DNA of 64,000 nucleotides from UBA5070 sp035604215 (GTDB lineage Bacteria; Fibrobacterota; Fibrobacteria; UBA5070): assembly GCA_035604215.1 (NCBI GenBank), contig DATNIW010000042.1, positions 1-64,000 of the forward strand, in the 5' to 3' direction. Positions 44,953 to 53,006 of the stretch are shown here, one piece after another. The first letter of the stretch is position 1. Every line of letters begins with the position of its first letter. Under the pieces are notes generated by a model that was not told the DNA's origin, ran no database searches, and was given only the letters and a program-made list of their open reading frames with translations. A program made the translations under genes and the position numbers.

Positions 44953-46761
44953 ATGCCGGTCACCTCCGCGATCCGTCCGAACACCCGAAGGGTGCTCCGT
45001 GGCCAATCGGCGGCTCCAGGTCTCGCCCTGGGGAAGTGCATCATCCTGCACGAGGAAAAGTCGGTGGTCAACGACCGGCTGCTGGAACCCAACGAGGTGG
45101 CTGCGGAACTCGAGAAGTTCGACGGCGCGATCGCCGAGGCGCGTGGGGAGCTCCTGGAACTGCGCGACCAGGTCCTCAAGGAGGTCGGGGCGTCGGAAGC
45201 ACGCGTCTTCGAGGCCCACCTCCTCTTCCTGGACGACGTGGAGCTGATGGGTGCCGTGCGCAAGGCCGTGTCCGCCGAATCGCGCGAGGCCGGGTTCCTG
45301 CTGCGCCGCCGCTCCGAAGAGCTGATCCAGCGCCTGTCCAGGATCCCGGACGCCTATCTGCGGGAGCGGGCGACGGACATCGAGGACGTCTCGGAACGCG
45401 TCGTCCGCCAGCTCACCAAGGGGCACCGCCGCCGCACCATCGAGATCTCCGAACCATCGGTGGTGGTGGCCCAGAACCTGAACCCCTCCACCCTCACCCA
45501 GCTGCGGGTGCGCAACGTCCTGGGCATCGCCACGGACCTGGGCGGCCCCACCTCCCACGTGGCGATCCTCGCCAGAGCACTGCACCTGCCCGCCGTCTCC
45601 GGACTTTCGACCGCCTCGACCTCCATCCGCACCGGGGACATGGTGGCCCTGGACGGGAACGCGGGCACCTTGGTGGTGAACCCGACCGAGAAGGAGCGCA
45701 AGGCCGTCGGCGACCGCCAGGAGGCCCTGCGACGGTTCGAGCTGGAACTGTTCAGCCTCCGGGACCTTCCCTCGGTGACCATGGACGGTCGGCCGGTCAT
45801 GCTCTCCGCGAACATCGAACTCCCCGTGGAAGCCGAAAACGCCATTTCGGTGGGGGCGCACGGGATCGGGCTCTACCGGACCGAGTTCATCTTCCTGCAG
45901 GGACACGTCCCGTCCGAGGAGGAGCAGCTCGGCGCCTACCGGTTCATCCTCGAGCGCATGAATCCACGGCCCGTCACGATCCGCACCCTGGACGCCGGAG
46001 GCGACAAGATCATCGACGCCCTGCAGGGCACCCACCCCGACCAGAATCCGTTCATGGGCTGGCGCAGCATCCGGATGTGCCTGGACCGCCCCGACATCTT
46101 CCTGCCGCAGCTGCGCGCCATCCTGCGCGCATCCGCGCACGGAAACGTCCGGCTCCTGTTTCCCATGATCGCCGACATCCACGAGCTGCGCGAAGCCAAG
46201 CGGATGCTGGGGGAGGCTCGGCGGGAACTGTCCGCGCAGGGCATCCCCTTCGCGGAGAGCATGCCCATCGGCGCCATGGTGGAAGTGCCTTCGGCCGCCC
46301 TGTGCGTCGAGACCCTGGCCCGCGAGTGCGATTTCCTGTCGGTTGGGACCAACGACCTGACCCAGTTTACCTTGGCCGTGGACCGCGGAAGCCAGCGCCT
46401 TTCCGGCCTCTACGACCCGCTCCACCCCGCCGTGCTCCGGTTGATCCAGCTCACGGTGGAAGGTTCGCGCCCGTTCGGCACTCTGGTGGAGGTCTGCGGC
46501 GAGATCGCCTCGGATCCGGTCGGAGCCATGGTCCTGGTGGGCCTGGGGGTCGACGAGCTTTCGATGAGCCCTTGGGCGATCCTGGAAGTGAAGAAGATCC
46601 TGCGATCCATCAATTGGCAGGACGCACGCGAGGCCGCACGCGAGGCCCTCCAGGCCGCAGGCACCCGGGAAGTCCGCGAAATCCTGCACGAACGGTTCAA
46701 GCGCAAACTGGGCGGCCTGGGAATGGCTTCCAGGGCGCTGGGGACCGCGCGAAAGCACTGA
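44953..46761 (+). CDS. ptsI: Phosphoenolpyruvate--protein phosphotransferase (PTS enzyme I)
   Basis: A 602-residue enzyme I, which passes phosphate from PEP to HPr. The N-terminal part has the phospho-His in GGPTSHVAILARA (His near 201). The PEP domain shows GIGLYRTEFIFL, FRTL-like TIRTLDAGGDK, MVEVPSAAL, FLSVGTNDLTQFTLAVDR and the active-site Cys in VCGEIASD (near 515). Length is slightly over the usual 570-580. HPr and sugar-specific EII genes are not in the window; it may serve a regulatory PTS. ATG 44953 is chosen over an in-frame TTG at 44944 that overlaps the promoter element. Confidence 0.95.
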   Translation: MPVTSAIRPNTRRVLRGQSAAPGLALGKCIILHEEKSVVNDRLLEPNEVAAELEKFDGAIAEARGELLELRDQVLKEVGASEARVFEAHLLFLDDVELMGAVRKAVSAESREAGFLLRRRSEELIQRLSRIPDAYLRERATDIEDVSERVVRQLTKGHRRRTIEISEPSVVVAQNLNPSTLTQLRVRNVLGIATDLGGPTSHVAILARALHLPAVSGLSTASTSIRTGDMVALDGNAGTLVVNPTEKERKAVGDRQEALRRFELELFSLRDLPSVTMDGRPVMLSANIELPVEAENAISVGAHGIGLYRTEFIFLQGHVPSEEEQLGAYRFILERMNPRPVTIRTLDAGGDKIIDALQGTHPDQNPFMGWRSIRMCLDRPDIFLPQLRAILRASAHGNVRLLFPMIADIHELREAKRMLGEARRELSAQGIPFAESMPIGAMVEVPSAALCVETLARECDFLSVGTNDLTQFTLAVDRGSQRLSGLYDPLHPAVLRLIQLTVEGSRPFGTLVEVCGEIASDPVGAMVLVGLGVDELSMSPWAILEVKKILRSINWQDAREAAREALQAAGTREVREILHERFKRKLGGLGMASRALGTARKH

Positions 46762-46774
46762 GGGGAATATCCGA

Positions 46775-46800
46775 CCGGGCGTCGAATCGACCGCGCCCGG
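46775..46800. terminator. Hairpin between convergent ptsI and rpsT
   Basis: Seven-pair GC stem CCGGGCG / CGCCCGG with a 12-base loop lies in the 45-base gap between two converging genes. No T-tract follows on either strand, so it is a candidate bidirectional 3'-end hairpin only. Confidence 0.4.
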
Positions 46801-46806
46801 GAAGGC

Positions 46807-47067
46807 TCAAGCCAGCTTGGCGACCACCAGATGGGCCTTGCGCTTGTAGTTGGAGGCCGTGTTGTCCTTGATGTTCCCCTGGTTCTTGCGCGCGGCGCGG
46901 TCCAGCAGGGAGAACAGGTTGGGGAGTTCCTTGAGTGCTTCGTCCTTGGACTGCGCTCCGCGGACCTTCTTGAGCGAGGTGCGGATTTCCGAACGGACGG
47001 CGCGGTTCACGGTGCGCGCCTTTTCGGACTGGCGCAGACGCTTTTCGGCGGACTTCTTGTTGGGCAC
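46807..47067 (-). CDS. rpsT: 30S ribosomal protein S20
   Basis: An 86-residue basic protein: MPNKKSAEKRLRQSEKARTV followed by RSEIRTSLKKV and a C-terminal GNIKDNTASNYKRKAHLV block typical of S20. It has its own promoter at 47116-47143, starting inside the mnmA stop codon. Confidence 0.95.
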   Translation of the reverse strand: MPNKKSAEKRLRQSEKARTVNRAVRSEIRTSLKKVRGAQSKDEALKELPNLFSLLDRAARKNQGNIKDNTASNYKRKAHLVVAKLA

Positions 47068-47115
47068 TGTGGGAACCTCGATGGATTTGTAGGAACAAGT
47101 CTTAAGAGGGGGAAA

Positions 47116-47143
47116 TGTATAGTCTAGCCGAACCCCGTGTCAA
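47116..47143 (-). promoter_or_regulatory. rpsT promoter
   Basis: On the minus strand a perfect TTGACA (47143-47138) is followed after 16 bases by TATACA (47121-47116); the overlapping TACATTTC also fits the TAnnTTT pattern. The TGA of mnmA is part of the -35 box. The predicted leader is about 40 bases. Confidence 0.6.
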
Positions 47144-48228
47144 CTCGAAGGCCGCGTCCGCGCCAGAACGCCCCCACCCAGGACCCGGTCCCCTTGGAAG
47201 ACGACCATGCTCTGGCCGGGGGCCGGACCGAGAATGGGACTTGTCGGATGCACCAGGGTTCCGCGGGACGTCCTCTCCAGGCGACAGGGGTGGGGAGCGC
47301 TCCGGTACCGCACCTGGACCGACGTGTCCGAACGGTCCCAGGGGTCGTCGACCAGCCAGTTTTCCTGTTCGAGTTCGAGCCGATCCACATCCAAGTCCTC
47401 CTGCGGACCCAGGCGGAGGGTGTTCGAACCGGTATCCATCCCGGTGACATAGAGAGGTTCGCTCCATGCCACGCCCACGCCTCGGCGCTGCCCCAGGGTG
47501 TAGGAAGCGAGACCTTGGTGCCGGCCCAGATCCGATCCTCCGGGTCCCACGATGGGTCCGGGCTCCAGGAGCGGTGCATCCGGTCGCATTCCCCGCACCA
47601 ACGCGCGGTAGTCGCCGCCGGGAACGAAACAGATGTCCTGGCTTTCGGATTTCGCGGCGGTGGGCAAAGCCGCCTGGGTGGCGAGCGACCGGATCTCGGG
47701 CTTGGAAAGATCGCCCAGGGGGAAGTCCGTGTGCTCGAGGAGCATCCGGGGAATCCCCCACAGGAAGTACGACTGGTCCTTCAAGGGGTCCGCTCCACGC
47801 AAAAGGCCTGGACCGTCGGACATGCCGCGGATGCGGGCGTAGTGCCCGGTGGAAAGGCGCCGGCATCCCAGGTCCCGAGCCCTCTCCCAGAGGGATTCCC
47901 ACTTGAGGAAGGTGTTGCACCGCACGCAGGGATTGGGGGTGCGGCCCGCCAGGTACTCGGAGACGAACACGTCCACCACCTCCCGGCGGAACTCGTCCCG
48001 CAGGTCCAGGACGAAGTGCGGGATGGCAAGCTTCTGACAGACGCGCATGGCGTCCACGGCGTGGTCGGCCGTGCAGCAGGCCTTGTCCGGGGAATCCCCG
48101 TCGCAACCGGAATCCCAGAGCTTCATGGTCAGGCCCAGCGTCCTGGCGCCGGCGCGCACCCGCAACAGGGCGGCGACGGAACTGTCGACACCGCCGGACA
48201 TGGCCACCGCTTCCAGTTCGTCTCCCAT
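47140..48228 (-). CDS. mnmA: tRNA-specific 2-thiouridylase MnmA
   Basis: A 362-residue enzyme that thiolates U34 of Glu, Gln and Lys tRNAs. PP-loop SGGVDSSVAALL at residues 11-22, nucleophile Cys in NPCVRCNTFLKW near 105, second catalytic Cys in ESQDICFVPGGDY near 203, and YTLGQRRGVGV. TATCTTCC on the minus strand ends nine bases before the ATG. It lies 54 bases downstream of phoU and probably has its own promoter. Confidence 0.94.
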   Translation of the reverse strand: MGDELEAVAMSGGVDSSVAALLRVRAGARTLGLTMKLWDSGCDGDSPDKACCTADHAVDAMRVCQKLAIPHFVLDLRDEFRREVVDVFVSEYLAGRTPNPCVRCNTFLKWESLWERARDLGCRRLSTGHYARIRGMSDGPGLLRGADPLKDQSYFLWGIPRMLLEHTDFPLGDLSKPEIRSLATQAALPTAAKSESQDICFVPGGDYRALVRGMRPDAPLLEPGPIVGPGGSDLGRHQGLASYTLGQRRGVGVAWSEPLYVTGMDTGSNTLRLGPQEDLDVDRLELEQENWLVDDPWDRSDTSVQVRYRSAPHPCRLERTSRGTLVHPTSPILGPAPGQSMVVFQGDRVLGGGVLARTRPSS

Positions 48229-48282
48229 CGGTGGACCGGAAGATAGCTGGCTCCGGCCGCCTTGGCGCGGAGCTCCTTCGCC

Positions 48283-48939
48283 CTAGGTGGGCTGGTGCCG
48301 GGCGGTGCGCCCCTCGACCAGGTACAGCGCGTCCTCCGCGACGTTCGCCGAGAGGTCCGCCATCCGTTCCAGGTTCTTGGAGATGCGGATCAGCTCCAAT
48401 CCGGTTTCCACGAGCTCGCGATCTTCCTTGATGGCCCCGATCACCAGCCGGGTCATCTCCCGGTTGAGGGCGTCCATCCGGTCGTCGCGGGCGATGGTCC
48501 TGCGGGCCAGGTCCGCGTCGCGGGTGAGGAAGGACCTGACGGAATCCGCCACCATGGAGCGCGCCAGGATGCACATCTCCGGGAGCTTGAGCAGGTCGGG
48601 CGGCGTGCGCAGGCCGGAAAGCCGGATGGAGGACTCGGCGATGTTCACTGCGTGGTCGCCGATGCGTTCCAGGTCCACCACGATGTCCTGCGCCGAGAGG
48701 ACCTGGCGCAGGTCGCTGGCCACCGGCTGGTGCAGCGCGATGAAGTCCACGATCATCTCGTCCAGCTTGTTCTGGTCGACGTCGATGTCCTTCTCGCCGG
48801 TGAAGACCCCTTCCGCGAGCGATGGATCGCTGTTGTTCAGGCTGTCCTCCGCGGACTCCAGGACGCCGTCGACATGACCCGCCATCTCGGCCAGGGCGGA
48901 GAGGAGGTCTTCCAGGGACTTTTCGAAGTGTCTTTCCAT
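48283..48939 (-). CDS. phoU: Phosphate signalling protein PhoU
   Basis: A 218-residue two-repeat helical protein. Each three-helix bundle has a metal-binding acidic motif: DIVVDLERIGDHAVNIAE and RISKNLERMADLSANVAE. PhoU restrains the phosphate two-component system and uptake through PstB. It follows pstB by 13 bases in the porin-pstB-phoU operon. A diverged second PhoU-like gene lies at 55213. Confidence 0.94.
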   Translation of the reverse strand: MERHFEKSLEDLLSALAEMAGHVDGVLESAEDSLNNSDPSLAEGVFTGEKDIDVDQNKLDEMIVDFIALHQPVASDLRQVLSAQDIVVDLERIGDHAVNIAESSIRLSGLRTPPDLLKLPEMCILARSMVADSVRSFLTRDADLARRTIARDDRMDALNREMTRLVIGAIKEDRELVETGLELIRISKNLERMADLSANVAEDALYLVEGRTARHQPT

Positions 48940-48952
48940 TGCCTGCGCTCCT

Positions 48953-49732
48953 TCAGCCGAACCGGCCGGTGATGTAGTCCTCTGTCCGCTTCTGCGAGGG
49001 ACTGGTGAAGATCTTCTGCGTCTGACCCGTCTCGACCATCTCCCCCATGTAGAAGAAAGCGGTCGTGTCCGAGATCCGGGACGCCTGGTGCATGGAATGC
49101 GTCACGATCACGATGGTGTAGGTTTCCCTGAGATGCCAGATCAGTTCCTCGATCTTGGCCGTGGCGACGGGATCCAGTGCGGAGGCGGGTTCGTCCATCA
49201 GAAGCACCTGGGGATCCACCGCGATCGCCCGGGCGATGCACAGGCGCTGCTGCTGTCCCCCGGAGAGGCCCAGACCGGACTTGGAGAGGTCGTCCTTGAC
49301 TTCCTCCCACAGCGCCGCCTGGCGAAGCGACCGTTCCACGATCTCCTCGAGCCTCCTCTTGTCCTTCACGCCGTGCACCCGGGGGCCGTAGGCGACGTTC
49401 TCGAAGATGGACTTGGAGAATGGGTTCGACTTCTGGAAGATCATCCCCACCTTGCGCCGCAGAAGGACGGGGTCGACGCCCGGGGCGTAGATGTCCTCGC
49501 CGTCGATTTCGACCACGCCCGAGGTCTTCGCGGAATCGATCAGGTCGTTCATTCGGTTCAGGCAACGCAGGAAGGTGCTCTTCCCGCACCCCGAGGGGCC
49601 GATCAGCGCCGTGACACGGTTCTCCTCGATCTCGAGGTCGATGTGCCGCAGCGCGTACCTTGGGCCGTAGTGCAGATTCAGATCCGCCGCGCGGATCTTG
49701 GTCGGGGGCGAAGCAGGATGGATGGAGTCCAA
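48953..49732 (-). CDS. pstB: Phosphate ABC transporter ATPase PstB (canonical)
   Basis: A 259-residue ATPase with all motifs intact: Walker A GPSGCGKST (near 45), Q-loop GMIFQKSNPF, signature LSGGQQQRLCIARA, Walker B VLLMDEPASALDP and His switch VTHSMHQAS. It energises phosphate uptake. The start is TTG at 49732 with GGGGGCGG seven bases upstream; no other start preserves the fold. It follows the porin gene by 26 bases and precedes phoU. The permease genes are not in this operon but across the intergenic region on the other strand. Confidence 0.94.
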   Translation of the reverse strand: MDSIHPASPPTKIRAADLNLHYGPRYALRHIDLEIEENRVTALIGPSGCGKSTFLRCLNRMNDLIDSAKTSGVVEIDGEDIYAPGVDPVLLRRKVGMIFQKSNPFSKSIFENVAYGPRVHGVKDKRRLEEIVERSLRQAALWEEVKDDLSKSGLGLSGGQQQRLCIARAIAVDPQVLLMDEPASALDPVATAKIEELIWHLRETYTIVIVTHSMHQASRISDTTAFFYMGEMVETGQTQKIFTSPSQKRTEDYITGRFG

Positions 49733-49758
49733 GATGGTTCCGCCCCCGTTCCCGTTTC

Positions 49759-51084
49759 TTAGTACATCACCTGGATACGGAAGTTGAGCTGGTCGTCGTC
49801 GACGTTCTTCGAGAAGTCCGTGAGCTCCTTGTAGGTGCCCGTCTTCAAGGCTCCCTGAGCCACCGTACGGCCGACATCGCTGGACCAGCCGTCCATCGAA
49901 GGAGCATTGGTGGTCTCGTTGGCGATGAAGTCGTAGTCCAAGCTCAGCATCAGATTGGCGTTCAGGTACACGTTCACGCCGATCTTGTTGGTGACGTAGG
50001 CCAGATCCGCCGAGGAGAAGCCGGTCTTGGCGTCCACGCTGTTTCCGGAGACGTCGGTGTTGGGATCGTAGTAGTCGAAGCGGTACACCAACTGCAACTG
50101 GGGAAGCATGGCCAGCGGGTTCAGCACGCCGGTCACGTAGTAGCCCATGGCGTTGCGGATGTCGGCGTTGCCCACGCCCAGGTAGGGCTTGAGGCTGTTG
50201 GTGGCTCCCACGACCTTGCCACCGTAGTACTCGGCCATGACCTTGGCGCTGCCGCCGAAGGGAAACTTGTACATGGCCTGCAGATCGGCACCCACCACGT
50301 GCGCGTCCAGATCGTCGCGCATGCGTCCACCTTCCTTGGTCATCGCGCTCGACACGACCTCGCGGATGGTATCGGTGGCCGAGAGGAACATGTTGTTGTA
50401 GAACGAAACACCGCCGCTCACGCCCAGACCCAGATCCTGGGCGGAGGTGTTGAATCCGAGCCGTCCCACGATGTCCTTGGGATCCTGGTAGGAGGCGTTG
50501 ATGCCCTGCCCGTTGGTCCAGCCGATCTTCGCGTTCAGGAACGGAATCTGGGCCGGATGGACGAACAGGACCAGGCCGACGTCCTTTTCTCCGTTGAAGG
50601 GACCGTTGTTCTCGAAGCGGGAGCGCTCCTGCGTCTCGATGGCGGCGGAAGAATAGGGAATTTCGAAGCCGAAGGGAATGTCCTGGAGACCGCCGCGGAT
50701 TCCGAAGCTCTTGAGCCAGGGCTCTTCGAACTGCAGGAACGCGTCCTTGGAGGTGACCGCTCCGGTCTCGTCGAAGTTGGGCTGCCAGACGGCCGACACG
50801 CCGTTTCCGGCGTCGTAGGTGGTCTTGATGCGACCGCGCTTGATGGCCCAGGCACCCTGCTTGGCGGCGTTGCCGCCCGCCTCGCCGGTGTCGGTGAAAT
50901 ACATGTACTGGAACTGGACCAATCCGCCGACCTTGAAGTGGCTGAGCATGCCCACGGTCTTCTCGGTGCGGAGGAGGCCGCTGTTCAGGCTGTCGACCTT
51001 GACGACCAGCGAATCCGGCACGTCCGCGTAGGCTCCGGCCATTGCGGCCAGGGCCAAGGCGATGGTGATCTTGCTTCCGTTCAT
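49759..51084 (-). CDS. Outer-membrane porin, OprO/OprP (phosphate porin) type
   Basis: A 441-residue beta-barrel with a signal peptide (MNGSKITIALALAAMAGAYA). FKVGGLVQFQYMYFTDTGE, RRGRIK-like IKRGRIKTTYD and FLQFEEPWLKSFGIRGGLQDIPFGFE follow the Porin_O_P family, and the last residue is aromatic (IQVMY), as expected for barrel insertion. In Pseudomonas these channels pass phosphate or polyphosphate. ATG 51084 has GGAG five bases upstream. It is the first gene of the porin-pstB-phoU operon, under a Pho-box-like promoter. Confidence 0.85.
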   Translation of the reverse strand: MNGSKITIALALAAMAGAYADVPDSLVVKVDSLNSGLLRTEKTVGMLSHFKVGGLVQFQYMYFTDTGEAGGNAAKQGAWAIKRGRIKTTYDAGNGVSAVWQPNFDETGAVTSKDAFLQFEEPWLKSFGIRGGLQDIPFGFEIPYSSAAIETQERSRFENNGPFNGEKDVGLVLFVHPAQIPFLNAKIGWTNGQGINASYQDPKDIVGRLGFNTSAQDLGLGVSGGVSFYNNMFLSATDTIREVVSSAMTKEGGRMRDDLDAHVVGADLQAMYKFPFGGSAKVMAEYYGGKVVGATNSLKPYLGVGNADIRNAMGYYVTGVLNPLAMLPQLQLVYRFDYYDPNTDVSGNSVDAKTGFSSADLAYVTNKIGVNVYLNANLMLSLDYDFIANETTNAPSMDGWSSDVGRTVAQGALKTGTYKELTDFSKNVDDDQLNFRIQVMY

Positions 51085-51128
51085 TGTTGCTCCATGGTTT
51101 ATGGGAGTGTGGGCGTTCCTCTTCAGGA

Positions 51129-51166
51129 ATCGTAAAGAGGCCAATCGGATGTTTCCGGGATGTTTC
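51129..51166 (-). promoter_or_regulatory. Pho-box-like promoter of the porin operon
   Basis: Two 11-base direct repeats on the minus strand, GAAACATCCCG and GAAACATCCGA (51166-51145), are followed by a 10-base gap and TACGAT (51134-51129) as -10. PhoB-type boxes are tandem 11-base units that replace the -35, with the -10 about ten bases downstream; the layout matches, though the unit sequence differs from E. coli CTGTCAT. The box lies 60 bases upstream of the porin ATG and about 107 bases upstream of the divergent phoB-like gene. Confidence 0.55.
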
Positions 51167-51258
51167 AGGCGGGTTGCTATCGTCTCATGGTCCTGGGCGT
51201 TTCCGCAACCCTGTTCCAGCGCGGTTTCGGTGCGGTTCCCGCCATGTCCGACCGGTGC

Positions 51259-51266
51259 TAGATTGC
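51259..51266 (+). promoter_or_regulatory. -10-like element of the phoB-like gene (TAGATTGC)
   Basis: TAGATTGC ends seven bases before the ATG at 51274, the leaderless spacing. No strong ribosome-binding site is present. Confidence 0.4.
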
Positions 51267-51273
51267 CAGCGGT

Positions 51274-51969
51274 ATGGCCACCGAACGAATATTAGTCCTG
51301 GAAGACGACCCCGACATCCTGGACCTCACCGTGCACGCGCTGCGGAAGGCGGGCTACCGGACCTTCGCCGCCCGGACCGGATCGGAAGCCCTTTCCATCC
51401 TCTCCGACGAGCGCCTGGAGCTCGCCATCCTGGACGTCATGCTCCCCGACCTCCCGGGCACCGAGATCTGTCGCCGCATGCGGGAATCCGAGCGCCATCG
51501 CGCCGTTCCCGTGGTGTTCCTCACCGCCCGCACCGAAGAGCACGACCGCATCTACGGCTTCTCCGTGGGAGGGGACGACTACGTCGCCAAGCCGTTCTCC
51601 CCCCGGGAACTGGTGGCGCGCATCCAGGCCATCCTGCGCCGGACCACCGGGTCCATCTCCGGCGAGCGCCTGCGGGTGGGCGACCTCGCGGTGGACCTCG
51701 ATCGACGCCAGGTGCACATCGGAGAATCGCCGGTGAACCTCACCTTCAAGGAATTCGAGGTGCTGCGCGCGCTGGTGGTGGCCAAGGGCCGTGCCGTCGA
51801 AAGGCTCCACCTCCTGGAGGAGGTCTGGGGCATGGAAAGCACTTCGGGTCCCCGTTCCGTGGACGTCGCCATCACGCGATTGCGGGAGAAGCTCGGGACC
51901 TACTCCAAGTGCGTGCATACCGTGACGGGATTGGGCTACCAATGGGATCCGGATCGCTGGGAGGTGTAG
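51274..51969 (+). CDS. PhoB/OmpR-family response regulator
   Basis: A 231-residue regulator. Receiver domain 1-120: acidic pocket EDDPD, phospho-acceptor Asp in ILDVMLPD (near 55), FLTART and DDYVAKPFSPREL. Winged-helix DNA-binding domain 130-231: VNLTFKEFEVLRALV, RSVDVAITRLREKLG and TVTGLGYQW. Position between the porin/pstB and pstCAB operons argues for a PhoB role. No PhoR-type kinase gene is adjacent; the nearest kinases are at 55.9 kb. It heads phoB-thiS-pstC-pstA-pstB2-phoU2, all closely spaced. Confidence 0.88.
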   Translation: MATERILVLEDDPDILDLTVHALRKAGYRTFAARTGSEALSILSDERLELAILDVMLPDLPGTEICRRMRESERHRAVPVVFLTARTEEHDRIYGFSVGGDDYVAKPFSPRELVARIQAILRRTTGSISGERLRVGDLAVDLDRRQVHIGESPVNLTFKEFEVLRALVVAKGRAVERLHLLEEVWGMESTSGPRSVDVAITRLREKLGTYSKCVHTVTGLGYQWDPDRWEV

Positions 51970-51971
51970 CG

Positions 51972-52172
51972 ATGGAGATCCAGCTCAACGGGGACCCGAA
52001 GCGGATCGACGGGAATCCCGACATCCTGGCGCTGGTCGGGTCCATGGGATTGGATCCGCAGTGGGTGGTGGTCGAACACAATCTGCAGGCCCTGGACCGG
52101 TCCAGATGGGGCGCGACTCCGCTGGCGGAGGGGGACCAGGTCGAGATCGTCCGATTCATGGGTGGCGGCTGA
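51972..52172 (+). CDS. thiS: ThiS/MoaD-like sulfur carrier protein
   Basis: A 66-residue ubiquitin-fold carrier: MEIQLNGDP at the start, PQWVVVEHNLQALDRSRW in the middle, and the terminal GDQVEIVRFMGGG ending in Gly-Gly, the site adenylated and thiocarboxylated in ThiS. GAGGTG six bases before ATG, overlapping the phoB-like gene's end, shows co-translation. It lies inside a phosphate operon with no thiazole genes nearby, which is unusual. Confidence 0.88.
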   Translation: MEIQLNGDPKRIDGNPDILALVGSMGLDPQWVVVEHNLQALDRSRWGATPLAEGDQVEIVRFMGGG

Positions 52173-52181
52173 GCCGCAAGG

Positions 52182-53006
52182 ATGGCTGAGCGCCGGATCC
52201 GGTCCGTTCCCTTCTCCGTACGGACCGCCGATTTCGTGGCGAGCGCGGTCCTGCGTTCGGGGGGCTGGGTCGCCCCCTTGGTGCTGGCGTCCAGCGCGGC
52301 ATGGCTGGTGGCGCAGGCGCTCGGAAACGGAAAACCCGGTGGATGGAACCGGGTCCTGGGATGGGTGGCGGGTTCCGCGGCGCTCGGGACCTCCGGAGTC
52401 CTGCTCGCCGCCGGACCGGCGATCGCCGTCGCGCTTCTTTCGCGGCACATCCGCGCCAGCTCCATCATCCGTTCGACCGCGGCGCTTCCCCTGGTCGTTC
52501 CCGCCTTCGTGCTCCTGCACCTGGCAGCGCCCTGGATCGCCCAAACCACCGGACTTCCCGTCCGGAATCCCGCCTGGGCGGTGCTGGCGCTGGCCTGGGG
52601 GATGGGAATGCCGCTGTGGCTCTCCTTCTCCGACGCGCTGGACCGCAAGACCTTCCAGTCCTGGACCGAAGGGGCTCTCGCCCTGGGAGCGCACCCTGCG
52701 CAGATCCTGACAAACCTGTCCCTGCCCGCGGCCCGCCCGGGCCTCCTGGCCGCCCTGCTCCGCGCCGTGGCCCGCGCTTCCGGGGAGACCATGGCGGTGC
52801 TCCTGGTGTCCGGAGGCTTCTCCCCCACCGGCGGCTCCCCCACCGCCGGTGTCGCCCTGGTGCGGGATCTTCCCGAGGCGATCCCGCACGGCGATCTCTG
52901 GTGCGATCTGATGCGCGGCGCATTGCTCCTGAGCCTTTGGGCCATGGCCCTGCACGCCATCGCGCAGCGTCTGGATCCGCGCTGGATCGACACGGAGGCG
53001 GAATGA
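52182..53006 (+). CDS. pstC: Phosphate ABC transporter permease, PstC-like (short)
   Basis: A 274-residue permease with six hydrophobic segments. The cytoplasmic coupling loop is EGALALGAHPAQILTNLSLPAA (EAA motif, G at the conserved place), followed by ASGETMAVLLVSGG, the PstC ion-path block. It is shorter than the usual 300-320 residues and lacks most of the first periplasmic loop. It begins nine bases after thiS, and its stop overlaps the pstA start as ATGA. Confidence 0.82.
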   Translation: MAERRIRSVPFSVRTADFVASAVLRSGGWVAPLVLASSAAWLVAQALGNGKPGGWNRVLGWVAGSAALGTSGVLLAAGPAIAVALLSRHIRASSIIRSTAALPLVVPAFVLLHLAAPWIAQTTGLPVRNPAWAVLALAWGMGMPLWLSFSDALDRKTFQSWTEGALALGAHPAQILTNLSLPAARPGLLAALLRAVARASGETMAVLLVSGGFSPTGGSPTAGVALVRDLPEAIPHGDLWCDLMRGALLLSLWAMALHAIAQRLDPRWIDTEAE

